This document shows positions 33,157-44,073 of a stretch of 64,000 bases of DNA, in pieces. Numbering within the stretch: position 1 is the stretch's first letter; the number at the start of each line of letters is the position of its first letter. This stretch comes from Paroedura picta (lineage: Eukaryota; Chordata; Lepidosauria; Squamata; Gekkonidae), in the NCBI RefSeq assembly GCF_049243985.1, contig NC_135371.1:1079501-1143500 (forward strand), read 5' to 3'. The notes below the pieces were generated by a model that worked only from the letters and a program-made list of their open reading frames with translations, was not told the origin of the DNA and searched no databases. The position numbers and the translations under genes were made by a program.

Positions 33157-35216
33157 TTAACTTTCCAAGGGTTTCTCCCGTGTGTGGGTTCTTTGATGCA
33201 GTAGGAGATCATCACTGTGACTGAATCTTTTTCCACACTCTGAGCACTCAAAAGCTTTCTCCCCAGTGTGGGTTCTTAAATGCTTATGGAGATGGGCACT
33301 CTGACTGAATCTTTTCCCACATACTGAGCATTCAAAAGGTTTCTCACCTGTGTGGATTCTTAGGTGCTTTTGAAGACTACATCTGTGACTGTATCTCTTA
33401 CCACACTCTGAGCATTCAAATGGTTTGTCTTTTGTATGGGTTCTTTGATGTTCTTGAAGAGCGCCACTCTGACTGAATCTCTTTCCACATTCTGAGCATT
33501 CAAAAGGTTTCTCTCCCGTGTGGACACTTAGGTGCTGTTGAAGACTATATCTGTGACTGAATCTCCTCCCACACTCGGAGCACTCAAAAGGTTTCTCTCC
33601 TGTGTGGGTTCCTATATGCTTGTGAAGATGACCACTCTGACTGAATCTCTTTCCACATTGTGAGCATTCAAATGGTTTCTCCCCTGTGTGGGTTCTTTGA
33701 TGCACTAGGAGATCACAATTTTGACTGAATTTCTTTCCACACTCTGGGCATTCAAATGGTTTCTCCCCTGTGTGGGTTCTTACATGTCTCTGTAGGTCAA
33801 AATTTCGACTGAATTTCTTTTGACATTCTGAGCATTCAAAAGGTTTCTCCTCTGTGTGTGCTCTCATATCCTCTTGCAGACTGCCACTCTGACTGAAATT
33901 CTTCCCAAAATCTAAGTTCTCAAAAGTTTTCTCTCCTGTGTCAGTTTTTTGATGCTGTAAAAGATTAGCAAGGTGACTGAATTTCTGTCCACACTCTGAA
34001 TCTTCAAAAGGTTTATCCCCTGTGGAAGTTCTTTGATGCTGTAGGAGGTTAGCAAGGTGACTGAATTTGGTTCCACTCTCTGAGCGTTCAAAAGGTTTCT
34101 CCTTTGTGTGGGTTCTTAGATGGCGTTGAAAATTGCTACTATAACGGACTCGCTTTCCACATACTGAGCATTCAAAAGGTTTCTCTCCAGTGTGGATTCT
34201 TTGGTGCAGTACGAGATCTTCACTCTTCCCAAATCTCTTTCCACACTCTGAGCATTCAAATGGTTTCTCCTTTGTGTGGGTTCTTAGATGACGGTAAAAA
34301 TTGCTACTGTCACGGAATCTCTTTCCACATTCTGAGCATTCGAAAGGTTTCTCCCCTGTGTGGATTCTTTGGTGCAGTAGGAGATTGCCTCGCTTACCGA
34401 ATTTCTTTCCACACCATGAGCATTCAAACGGTTTCTCATTTGTGTGGGTTTTCTGATGGCGTTGAAAATTGCTTCTGTGATAGAATCGCTTTCCACAGTC
34501 TGAACATTCAAAAGGTTTCTCCCCTGTGTGGATTCTTTGGTGCAGTACGAGATCACCACTCTTACGGAATCTTTTTCCACACACAGTGCATTCAAATGGT
34601 CTCTCCCCCGTATGCATTCTTTGGTGTGCAAGAAGCTGCGATCTGTATTTAAAGTACTTGCCACACCGAAAGCATTTACATGCCTTCATTATATTGTGCT
34701 TTGGGAAATGTACATTAACCTGGCTTCCGTGTGAGAATGACATTCCACTCTCTGAACAGATAAACTGATTCACTCCCAAATGACTGCATTGGTGTTTAAG
34801 CAGGTCAGCTTTCTGAGAAAAACTCTCACCACAGTCTGAGCAGCTATCATGTTTCTCTCCTGCATGTGTGTGCTGATGTTTAAGGAGTTCTGCTCTGTAA
34901 CGGAAGCTCTTTCCACACTCCAGGCATTGATGGGTCTTCTCTCCAGTGTGCATTAGCAAATGGACATAATATTGGGCTTGATCAGAGAACTTCATGCCAC
35001 ACTCCAAGCACTTGTAGGATTCCTCCACAATGTGAATTACTTCTTGGAGATCCTCCTCTTGGCAAGGAATAGGTTCATCCCTCTGTTCAACTGTATGACT
35101 TCCTTCCTGCCTTTTGGGTCTGCTTTGATTCCCAAAATCTCCTCTCGGGTCTCTATTCTTGTCTTCATCTGGCGACAGGCAATGCAGCTCCTCCTCGTCC
35201 TCATTCCTCTGCTCAC
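33157..35216 (-). CDS. ZNF-D terminal exon: about 22 C2H2 fingers
   Basis: Acceptor CTCTATTCTAACAG|GTGAGCAG. Three good N-terminal fingers ([24 protein letters not shown]), one decayed, then the KYRSQLL finger and the array. Three adjacent central fingers are degenerate ([27 protein letters not shown]), and the other 18 are intact. KEK or NEK linkers follow the SNF fingers. Confidence 0.9.
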
Positions 35217-38200
35217 CTGTTAGAATAGAGAGGCCCCTTCAGCAGCCACACTTGGATGTCTGATTTGCACAAGAAATTGAAACTCCCATCCATACTGTAT
35301 GGTTCAACCTACAGCAGGGACAAGCCCCTGAAAGGCTTAGTTTCAGGGGCTTGTTCCTGCTGTATGTTAAATCATCATACAACAATATGCACATGAAATA
35401 TGCCTTCCCACCTGCCTGTGTGGACCATCTCTGAAGTTTCCTTCAGCTTCTTGGGTTCTTCCAAACAGAGCCCTGGAATTACCCACAAGTCTCCCCTACA
35501 TCTGCTGCCGGAATTAAGAGGTCCGGTCTCCACCCAGGCAAGAAGCCAGGCCACCAACCAGGGAGTGCTCACTCACAAGGAGTGTTTTTATCCTTTGGCA
35601 GAACGTCTTACTAAACCAAACATGCTTGCTGCAGGGGAGGGGGAAGCCAGAACCTCTCCAAGAGAATAGCACAGCCCAAAGGGCCCCTCGCAGTTTTTGG
35701 AAGGGATGCCAGTTGGGGTGGGTGGGGGTGGGGTTAAGGCCTCTAGGTGATGGCTGCAGACAAGCCTGACTGACCCTTTCCCCTCGTTCAGCCTTGCTGT
35801 TCTTAAGTAACCCCGCCTCTGTTTCCTTATTAATCATGCAAAAGCAATTCCTGGTGGGAGACCACCGAAGGGCCTTTTCCCCAAGGCCTGCAGGGTTCCC
35901 TCCCTGATCATCTGGCCTGAATTAGAACCCAAATGACGGGCCAACCCCAGCCATGTCTTCTGTGTCTTCAGGGCCAGACAGGAGGGTTTCTCCCCCTACT
36001 CCCATCACACAGCAGTCAGCCGATAACTTGCCTAAACCCTCAGTCCCCCTACAGGAAGACTCCTCCTTGATGCTTTCCCCTTTAATGCAAAAGAAGGAAA
36101 ATCCCCCCCTTTCAAATTTGCTCATCCCCAGAGAGATGGACTTCTTATTGCTTGCACATGCCAACGCCTTTTCTCCTCCTCCATCTTAGATATTAAAAGT
36201 ATCCACAGTTATCCCTCAGCCCATCCAGTTTGTTGCAGGTTTGGGATCCCTGCTGCCCCCCCCCCCCAACTCTCTGCTTGCCTTGTTTACTTCTCCATCC
36301 TCTTCTGCTGGGCTTCTCCGGAGCTGCCTGGCTGTCCTCTGGAAGCAGAGTCATCTCCCCTTGAAGCAAAATGTTTGTGAGGGAAAAAGTCCGAAGAAGT
36401 TTGCACTTTGCATAGGCACTGCTTTTCTTTCTATTTTTGTTTACCTGATGACCTAACCTGGTTCTCTTTTGTTAACTGAATAAATTTACATTCTTGTGTA
36501 AGGAGCTCGTTCCCATCATGCCTTCTGTGGGTCGGTACTGGGAGACCAAGCATGACAATCGTGCAAATTAATACACCACAACACATGTTTTCTCTTTCTT
36601 CATTCTGTGGAGCATCTTCCCATCGATGGCAACCAAGCCCCAAACAACAAACGATTCAGCCTAAGGGGAGAGGGAATTCGACCCCCTCCAACCCACACCC
36701 CCCATGCCTCATTCTGGCCCCAGGGAGACGGGGTCTGCGGTGCCCAGGGCACCAAAGAAGGCCAGCGGGAGCAGGAAGGAGGCTGGACCTTTGCCTACAT
36801 GGAACAGACATTTTAAACTATTCCTAACATTTGAAAACTACAGAATATGAACTCCTCATCAAAAAATCTACATTTCTCCCTTCCAGGACTGAAAACCGGA
36901 CCCCCCCCCACACTTGTGAATGCCCTCTGGGGTCTCAGGACATCCAATAGCAAAGTCTCCCCCACATGGCCACTCTAGGAAACAACTCATTCAGATTAAC
37001 TCTTTCAGTGTTGCAGGTGAAGGAAAAGAGTAGTGCCCAGAGATGGTTGTGACCCAAAGAGTAGTGCCCAGAGATGGATGGAGGAGCTGAACTTCAGCTG
37101 GGCTGCCCATAGTGATACCTTCAATTGCAGCTTGATAGGCCTGCTGATGAGTAACTCTTCACAGGGGTATCGTCGACTCTTCAGCCCTCTCCGCAAATGA
37201 CCAGAAGGAATGAGGTAAACTCCAGCCCCCTCCCCTTTCACCTCCCGGAGTAAACGTATTCCACTAGCAATGTGTTTTCAGAGGTACGCTGCCCTGGAAC
37301 ATGGAGGCTCCATACGTTTTTCACAGCAAGGAGCTGCGCCTAAGACTGCCTTCCATGAATCTGTCTAGTCACCTTTCAAGGGCGTGGCCATCACTACATC
37401 CTATGGCCCTGAATCCCATAACTTGACCCTGTTTTGTGTGTAGATGTGTTTCATTTTCCTCCTATCCTAAACCTTCTACCCAAGAACTTCCCTCTTTCCA
37501 CAGTCCCATCTGGCCAGAAAACAGTCTTACCACGTAAGTGGACATCTTGGGCCCTCTCATGGCCCTGAATCTTCTGCCATTTCTCCAAATGAGATCCTTC
37601 CCCCTCAGAGAAGGTGACATCCCTCTTCGCTGCTGGTCCCCACATCTGAGAAAAGAGAAGGAGCTGGGTAAACAGAGGAAAGGAACTGGCAGAGGAGACG
37701 GATCCTGCCCCACTCCCAGACTACTCATCCCTGCATTGACCAGCAGAGCTGCTTCAACCACAGGGGCAAGAATTGTGTTTTCTTCCCAGTCAAGTGAATT
37801 CTCTAGAGGGAGAAATATTTATTTATTATATTTATTATGTTTATATCAGCCAGGAAGCCCTAGGATGAGTGAAGGAAGCCCCCTCACCTGCTCCTCCTGC
37901 CTCTTCTCTTCATCCTGCCTCAGGATACCTTCGGCCAGGGCCACCGCCTGGGAGCTGCTCTCCGGCCCGCATTTTCTGACCCAGCCCTGTATTTCCTGGG
38001 GCAGGATGGCCAGGAACTGCTCCAGGATCACCAGGTCCAGGATCTGTTTCTTGGTGCGCCTCTCCGGCTCCAGCCAGTGGTTACAAAGTCCGTGGAGCAT
38101 TCTGCATACCTCTTGGGGTCCGTCAGCCTCGTGGTAGCGGAATTGTCGGAAGCAACGGCTGCGTACTTCTGCAGTCATAGTGTCCTGAGCCAAGACCTCT

Positions 38201-38310
38201 GGCCCAGCTGTTTCCCAAAATTCAGCACCCCTCCCTGTTTGGATGGGATGGGAACCCTTCCTCGATCTCTTGGCAGTTCCAGGCCCTTCTGGGTCCTCCT
38301 GCTCTTCCAT
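33157..38310 (-). CDS. ZNF-D: SCAN-C2H2 zinc-finger protein without KRAB, 865 aa
   Basis: Coding exons: SCAN 38310-37888, linker 37645-37531, fingers 35216-33157, in frame for 866 codons with the stop. No bridge or KRAB exon is visible between 35217 and 37530. The SCAN core is the most divergent of the cluster ([48 protein letters not shown]) and has escaped the homogenisation seen elsewhere. The N-terminal fingers before KYRSQLL are the best preserved of all loci. A decayed promoter copy (36640-37020) lies between the SCAN and finger exons, so the two halves might be separate transcripts; the in-frame phases argue for one gene. Shares a CpG island with ZNF-E at about 40.3-41.7 kb. Confidence 0.7.
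35310..35364. repeat. Near-perfect 24-bp inverted repeat
   Basis: Arms TACAGCAGGGACAAGCCCCT-GAAA and TTTCAGGGGCTTGTTCCTGC-TGTA pair with one mismatch around a 7-base loop. Imperfect pairing extends outward by about 20 bp each side. A diverged version with a longer loop lies at the same intron position in ZNF-E (47037-47110). Confidence 0.75.
36640..37020 (-). promoter_or_regulatory. Decayed duplicate promoter inside ZNF-D
   Basis: Homologous to 40300-40910: shares GTCTGCGGTGCCCAGGGC and the GGACCTTTGCCTACATGGAA-type stretch. It ends in an eroded shared element at 36972-37017 (CTCTAGGAAACAACTC, then TTAACTCTTTCAGTG). Not CpG-rich now, so probably inactive. Confidence 0.5.
37531..37645 (-). 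CDS. ZNF-D 115-nt linker exon
   Basis: ATGTGGGG start after CTCAG, end TACGTG|GTAAGAC. Same length and phase as in the other genes. Confidence 0.82.
37888..38310 (-). CDS. ZNF-D SCAN exon (coding part)
   Basis: Coding from the conserved MEE ATG at 38310 to donor GAGCAG|GTGAGG. 141 codons. The SCAN fold residues are kept ([30 protein letters not shown]), but it differs at many sites from the homogenised copies. Confidence 0.88.
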
Positions 38311-38399
38311 CTCCTTCCCTTTTCTTTGGCTTGCCTCCAACTGTGGAAAGATAGCTTTACTTATATAACTAAGAAGGGGGAAAGGAAAACACATCAAAA

Positions 38400-40290
38400 A
38401 GTCAAAAAGAAACTAAAAGAGAACAGAGCTACATCACCAACTCTGGTGGAGAGATTGTTCTCAGTACAAAACTGGAGCCTGGGACTCAGTGACTGTTTAA
38501 TGTCTTAACTGCTGCAGATATCTCCTGAAGAGGCCGGAAATATTTGCTAGTAGCTGTATTCGAGCAGCCAGTTGAGCAGAGGGAAGAGGGCCCTTAAGTT
38601 CTCCAGGGCAGGGGACCTGCGGCTGCCTGGAGGAACAGGAGGCGTCAACAAACCAAGAGGAAAATGGCAGATGGCAAAATACACACAGCAGCCAGCAAAA
38701 TAAAACCAAATATAGGAACTTATTGGTTAAGGTGACAGAGTCAACTGAAATGGATCAAATGGGAAAGTGTCCATTTATCAGACAACAGTCCCCTTCTTTC
38801 AGGCTGCCAAGAAATTCTGAGGTGTGCCGATTAAGTCAGTGACTGTACAAAATCAGGACAGCGGAGAGGCCCCGCCCCCACCTGCTGTGCCAGAGGATTT
38901 ACGACAAAGGTTTGAACAAGTTTGACAAAATGGTGTTACAAATTAAGATTTTTTATTGCTTTTTCCAATGCATAAACCAACACATGTCCTTATCAGAGTA
39001 GCTCTGAGAGTGTTAGCTTCTTGAAGGTCACAGGGGATAATTGGCCAGTATAAACTTGTACCAAGAAACAAAGATCTTCTTTGGAGGGCCTATTAGAAAA
39101 TCCTGAACCAATGCCTGAACCAAAGTTTGGCAGAAACAAGAATTGAAACCATTATTTCACTACAGGGAGCCTTCCTGACCTCTGCAGACAGGCTGTTCCA
39201 GAAAAAGGAGACCAATAAGGAAGAGGCCTGGTCACTTGCCCATGTGCAGGAGGCCACCTGCAAAAGTCCCTGCTCAGGCAAGGGAAGCTGTCATGGCAAA
39301 TCTTAGAAGAAGAGACCAAGTTGCAGGTAGAAGAGGGCAGAAGGAAGCGCTCCACCTTCCCAGTCAGAAGCATTTCTGTCTTTCTAGTTGTCATGGCAGA
39401 CCATAAGGGAAGGGGTCATCTTGCAGGTATGGAGTGGAGTGACTGCATCTAGTCTAGCTATAGATAATTCACTTTGCCCATATGAACCAGCTGTTGTTCC
39501 CTGGCCCTCAAGACATACACTTGTCCTCAACCAGGGCCACAACCTTCTTGGTCCAGGCTCCCACCTGGTGGAATGAGCTCCAGGAAGACCTGGGACCCCC
39601 ACAGGAGCATGCTCAGTTCCAAAGGGACTGCAAAATTGACTTTTCCACTAGGCACGAATTGTAGAACAACATTAGGATTGGCTTCCTCCTACAGGAACTT
39701 TCCTCCCCAGAATAGGAGAGGGCAAGGGATACAGGCACTGGAATGGTAACTGGAGTGTTTACTTACACTTTTGTAATGGCTTTAAATCACATGGCAACAT
39801 AAATGTTGCAATGGTTATACAATAATATACAAACCCAAATATAAAATAAATAAAAAATAATCAAAATAATAGTCCAATTGCAGCGTTCTGCCCCAGACGG
39901 AGTTCCTGAACGGGAGACCCATGGACATGTGCTGCAGTAGTCCAGTCTCGATGTCACCCTGAGATGGATCCAGATGGCCAGATCCACCCTTTCAAGGTGA
40001 GGGTCGGCTGAGTTGGAAGGAAGTCTTTTTTTTGTTTGACTGCATTAATTTGCCTCTCCAGCAGTCCTGGGAAACCCCAAGGCTCTCAAGGGAGTCTGCA
40101 GAGGTCAGCTGAAGACCATGGGAAGTGGGCAGCAGCAGAAATGTCCTTCTAGACTTCTGCCTTCCCGAAACTCCAAAAGACTTGGGAAAAGCAAGAAGAG
40201 CCCGAGAGAAGGCCCCAAACAGATGACGGATCTCCAGTGGCCATTCTTTGGATCCGGCCCGTGAGGGAGGATTTCGCTCCCCCCCACCCA
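38400..40290. other. Upstream intron or flank of ZNF-D
   Basis: No exon supported. Contains an L2-like plus-strand fragment at about 39440-39720 (TCCCACCTGGTGGAATGAGC) and another L2-like piece near 39880-39990. The rest is unique. Confidence 0.5.
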
Positions 40291-40789
40291 CCCACCCACC
40301 GGGTGCCCCAACCAGAGGGCCGGTCCGCAGTGCCCAGGGCGGCGGAGGGAGCCAGGGGGGCCGCACGGAGCCCGGGGCCTTTGGGTACGTGGGACAAACA
40401 CTAAGGAAGGATACATCCCATTTGTAAACTATTTAATCTCACCTCCCCGTCTAAAAAACAGACGACTCTCTCTCCTCCAGAGCTGGAAAGCTGAGGCCCC
40501 CCCCGACACCCCCCCCCCACCCCCACCCCCACCCCCACCCCCACCCCCGGGCTTCCTCGCGCGCAGAGCTCCCCGGGGGCGGCGGTGCCCGGAGGAGGCC
40601 GCGCTTTTGTCTCCGTCGAGCGGGCAACAGAAAAGGACGCGAGGCTGGACCGCTTCTTCTCCCCCCACCTGCCCGCCTCACCTGCTCGCCTCACCTGCGC
40701 GCGAGTCTCGAGCGGATCTGGCTGCCGAAGGCCCTTCCCCTCCCGCGGGTCTCCTGGGCCCGGCAAGAGCCAAGCCGCCCCCGCCTCGC

Positions 40790-40910
40790 CCCTCTAGGAA
40801 GCCGCTCGCATACCCCCCGGAAATGCCTTTTCCTTCCCCTTCCGCCTGGCTCCGCCCCTCTAGGAAGCCGCTGCTCGTTCCCTTTAATCCGTTCGGTGCT
40901 GCAGGCCCAG
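40790..40910 (-). promoter_or_regulatory. Two tandem copies of the shared promoter element (ZNF-D side)
   Basis: Plus strand as written: CCTCTAGGAAGCCGCTCGCA at about 40791, and CCTCTAGGAAGCCGCTGCTC at 40858 followed by CTTTAATCCGTTCGGTGCTG. Both point with ZNF-D. Confidence 0.7.
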
Positions 40911-41091
40911 GCAGGAGTGACTCGCGAGCGCCCCCCGCAGGGCGCCGACCGCCTTGGCCCGACCGGCTGGGTCTGAGCGCAGCGCTGGGGGCGGGGGGGG
41001 AAGGGGGGGAAGGGCGAGCCCCGGGCGGGCGGGCGGGCGGGCGGGCGGGCGGGCGGGGCTTTCCCCTCTGCGGCCTCCTTCCAAGGCAGCC

Positions 41092-41560
41092 CCGAAAGGG
41101 TTAAACTGCGCGACCGGGTTCCTAGAGGAGCCCCGCAAGGGGAAAAAACACGTTTCCGGGGTCAAGCCTAGCGAGCGGTTTCCTAGAGCAGACGGAAGAG
41201 GAAGGAACAGGACTTTCCGGGGTGAAGGCTAGCGATTATCTTCCTAGAGAGGCCGAGCAAGACAGAAGGGGAAGGCATAGGAGTTTCCGGGGGTGGTTAA
41301 GTCGAGCGAGCGGCTTCCTAGAGAGGAAGGCCTATCCAGGCATTAAGTCTGGCGTGTCCCTTCCTAGAAAGGCCCAGCAAGGTGGAAGAGGAAAGAAAAA
41401 GCGTTTCCGGAGGTTGAGCCTAGCGAGTTGCTTCCTAGAGAGGCCGAAGAAACGTCGGGGGTGACGCCAAGCGAGCTGTTTTCTAGAGCGGCTGAGCACG
41501 GCGGAAGGGGAAGGGAAAGGCCTTTCCTGGGGTTAAGCCGAGCGAGCTACTTCCTAGAGC
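41092..41560 (+). promoter_or_regulatory. Eight-copy tandem array of the shared promoter element (ZNF-E side)
   Basis: Units start near 41092, 41153, 41214, 41284, 41334, 41403, 41453 and 41522. Each has a TTTCCGGGG-like start, a TTAAGCC-like centre, AGCGAGC, and a CTTCCTAGAG end. Purine-rich spacers such as GCAAGGTGGAAGAGGAAAG separate them. Spacing is about 50-70 bp. Confidence 0.85.
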
Positions 41561-42134
41561 GGCCGAGCGAGGGAAAGCGGAAACGGCCTGCGAGGCGGAA
41601 GGAGGTCTTGCAATTGAAGGGGGGGGGGGTGGGCTCCAGTTCTGCAAAGGGAGAGCCAAGGATCCCGCGAAGGTTTACTCGGAAGTAAGTCACGGGAGGG
41701 GGTAACTCGGCTTCTCTGGGGTGGGCGAGGGAAAGGCGGCTGTCAGGTGTTTGAAACAGGTAACTTGGGTGAGGAATTCCCCTCCTGCAGCCCCTCTCCG
41801 TCCTGAGGCTCATTTGAAGGGCCTGGCGCGCCCCTCCCCTCCCCTCCCCCGGCCTGGGAGCCTCCTGTCTTTCCCACCGTTTAAATATTGACTGGCAGAG
41901 TGCAGGACCGTCTCTCCTTCTAGGCTCTGCTAGGAAAGCTCCCCTCACCGGAGCAGGGATTTCCGCCGGCGACCCCCTAAAAACGGGCAGAGTTCAGTCC
42001 TTGCGGATCGGCCTGCTTGGGGAGGTCAGGAAGGCCTCCACCTTTCTGCAAGAGGTTAGCACAGTCCCAAATAGTTTACGAAGTCTCATGGAGAAATGAT
42101 TAGGCCCTGTGGCCTTGATTAATCGGTAGTAGTC

Positions 42135-42435
42135 GGGGTGGTGGATGTCAAGTCATAGCTGACATGCCTTGTCTGATTCTCAAGGCAAAAGATGTTCAGA
42201 GAAGATTTCCCTTTGCCTGCTTCTGCCTTACAACCCTGGCATCTCTTGGACGACTCCCATCTGAAAACTGGCCAGGCCGGCCCTGCTTAGCTTACAGGTC
42301 AGTGTACTATTGTGTATAGTGTATCATGAGCAGGGTTGCATTAGGTAATTTTGTATTGCTCTTCACTATCCAAAGGAGTCAAAGCAGCTTCCAATCGCCT
42401 TTCCTTTCTCCCCCCCACAACAGACACCCTATGCA
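42135..42435. repeat. SINE fragments
   Basis: At 42135-42300 a plus-oriented 3' domain (GGTGGATGTCAAGTCATAG, CCGGCCCTGCTTAGCTT). At 42325-42435 the tail of a minus-strand tRNA SINE (GAGTCAAAGCAGCTTCCAAT). Confidence 0.6.
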
Positions 42436-42439
42436 TTCC

Positions 42440-42840
42440 CTGCTACATATGACCAGAGAAGTGCGTCAGACCTCAACCAGGGCCAGAGCCTTCTCCGTTC
42501 TGGCCCCCACCTGGTGGAACGAGCTCCCTGAGGAGATCAGAGCCCTGCCCGAACTTCCACAGTTCCGCAGGGCCTGCAAGAGGGAGCTCTTCCACCAGGC
42601 ATTTGCTTGAGGCCGACCGACTCAGAACGCCTGCTGGTCCCCCCAGACGCCTGCCCATGACTCTCCCAAAGTGACTGTTAATTATTATTATATTATAATT
42701 GTGGTTTTGTAATCTTTTGATGCTTTATTAAAAGTTGTTTTGATGTTATAGTCTGTATAATGTTCCATGTAAGTTATATAATGTTCAGTGTAAACTGCCC
42801 AGAGCTGCAAAGAAATAGGTGGTATAGAAATATAAATAAA
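42440..42840 (+). mobile_element. L2-like LINE 3' end
   Basis: Encodes RARAFSVLAPTWWNELPEE and RRACKRELFHQAFA, then a 3' UTR and a TAGAAATATAAATAAA tail. 5'-truncated, inactive. Abuts the Helitron-like end exactly. Confidence 0.75.
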
Positions 42841-43007
42841 CTAGCAGTAGAGCCCGCTGTCAAAAAAATACAGCGGGCCCTAGGGGAGGGTTTGCTTCCC
42901 CTCACGCTCATGTAGCAAAATGTTCCCCAGGCCCCAGGGCTTGGGGAGCATTTTAAAGGCGAGGGGGGGTTTTAAGACAATGGCCAAGCCCCGGGGAAGG
43001 CGCTCCT

Positions 43008-44073
43008 TATGATTTTAAGTTATCTTGGCTGACCTTCATTTTAACATTCTTTCAAGATATTGAAGTTTTCAGTCTTGTAACAGCAGACACAGACTCTATG
43101 GATATTCTATAAATTCCAGTATGATTTTATTCTACTGTTTATTAAGTTCTAATATCCATAGATTAGTTCTTTCTGTAATAATAATTTAGTTTCTTCCTTT
43201 CCTGCATTGTGGGAAGTTGAAATAAGCCTTTAATTTGATATATTTATTTGCTGTACTTTTGAGAGGAAAGCAGGACGACGTGGTGAAATGGTGTACAGGG
43301 CAAGGACTGTGCAGGCCTTAGGGCACAATGGAAGCAAACACATCAATGTTGGCCCCAAAATTTGACCCTAGCCTCTGACCAAGTGGTGGCTTTCACTTTT
43401 GCTGGCCTCTGCGTCTGCATCTTAGGCAAACCAATGTGACTTCTTCCATCTTGCACTGGGGTGATTCTAAGAGGCATACTCAGTTTTGATGGGATCATCG
43501 TAGATCAACATTAAGTCTTTCGAAGGGGGTTGGGGGGGTAGGAAAGGCTTCTGTCATATGCCAGGTCTGACTACGTAATCAGGGAGCTGCAAAGAAAGAA
43601 TGGCTGAGAGGTTCTAGGGAGCCACTTCCTTGTTCCTTCATCCATCTATGTTTAGAGAAGGCAGGAGGCCATTAGCTCCTCTTTAGTCAGTCTCTCTGTG
43701 TTCCCCCCTCACCACGCTCACCAGTCGTTTGAAGACATCGCACCAAATTGGCACTTCTTTCTGCCCATGATTAAATGATATCTTTCCATTGTCATTTTCA
43801 AAGCCTCTTTTTCTAATGGTCATTTACCGAGTGAAAGGCAGTCTGATTTCAGGAGCCCTTGTCAAAGCACACACGATCCCACCGGCATTTCTCAGAAAAT
43901 CGCACACCTGCAGCTGGAGTGAGTTACCTGCCATCACGGAAGATTTGTCCATCTTGCAAAGCATTTAAATATTGTCTTCATTGTCAGGGATTAGAACAGC
44001 AGGAGGGGAGCTTCTGTAGGTTAACCACATGCTGATTGAGCCTTGTTGCTTTGAGAGGCGGGATGATTTATGA
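43008..44073. other. Non-repeat segment inside the Helitron-like element
   Basis: About 1.06 kb of unique-looking, AT-richer sequence interrupts the GC-rich repeat between a half unit (ending GGCGCTCC) and the main array. TTATGAT occurs at both edges (43007-43013 and 44068-44074). It could be a later insertion or captured host DNA. No long frame seen. Confidence 0.45.

Larger units (their letters stand above)
40290..41720. promoter_or_regulatory. Bidirectional CpG-island promoter of ZNF-D (minus) and ZNF-E (plus)
   Basis: A strong CpG island with the shared element in both orientations: two minus-oriented copies (40790-40910) and eight plus-oriented tandem copies (41092-41560). A probable ZNF-D first exon ends at 40695 (CGCGCAG|GTGAGG, minus). 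A probable ZNF-E first exon ends at 41684 (CTCGGAA|GTAAGTC, plus). A (GGGC)n run at 41022-41057 lies between the two element groups, and a C-rich (CCCCCA)n run at about 40510-40550. Confidence 0.72.

Noticed and set aside
35217-37530. KRAB exon for ZNF-D
   Set aside because: Searched by eye on the minus strand for EEW, LLDPGQ and MLEN codons and for a 127-nt AG/GT exon. None found.
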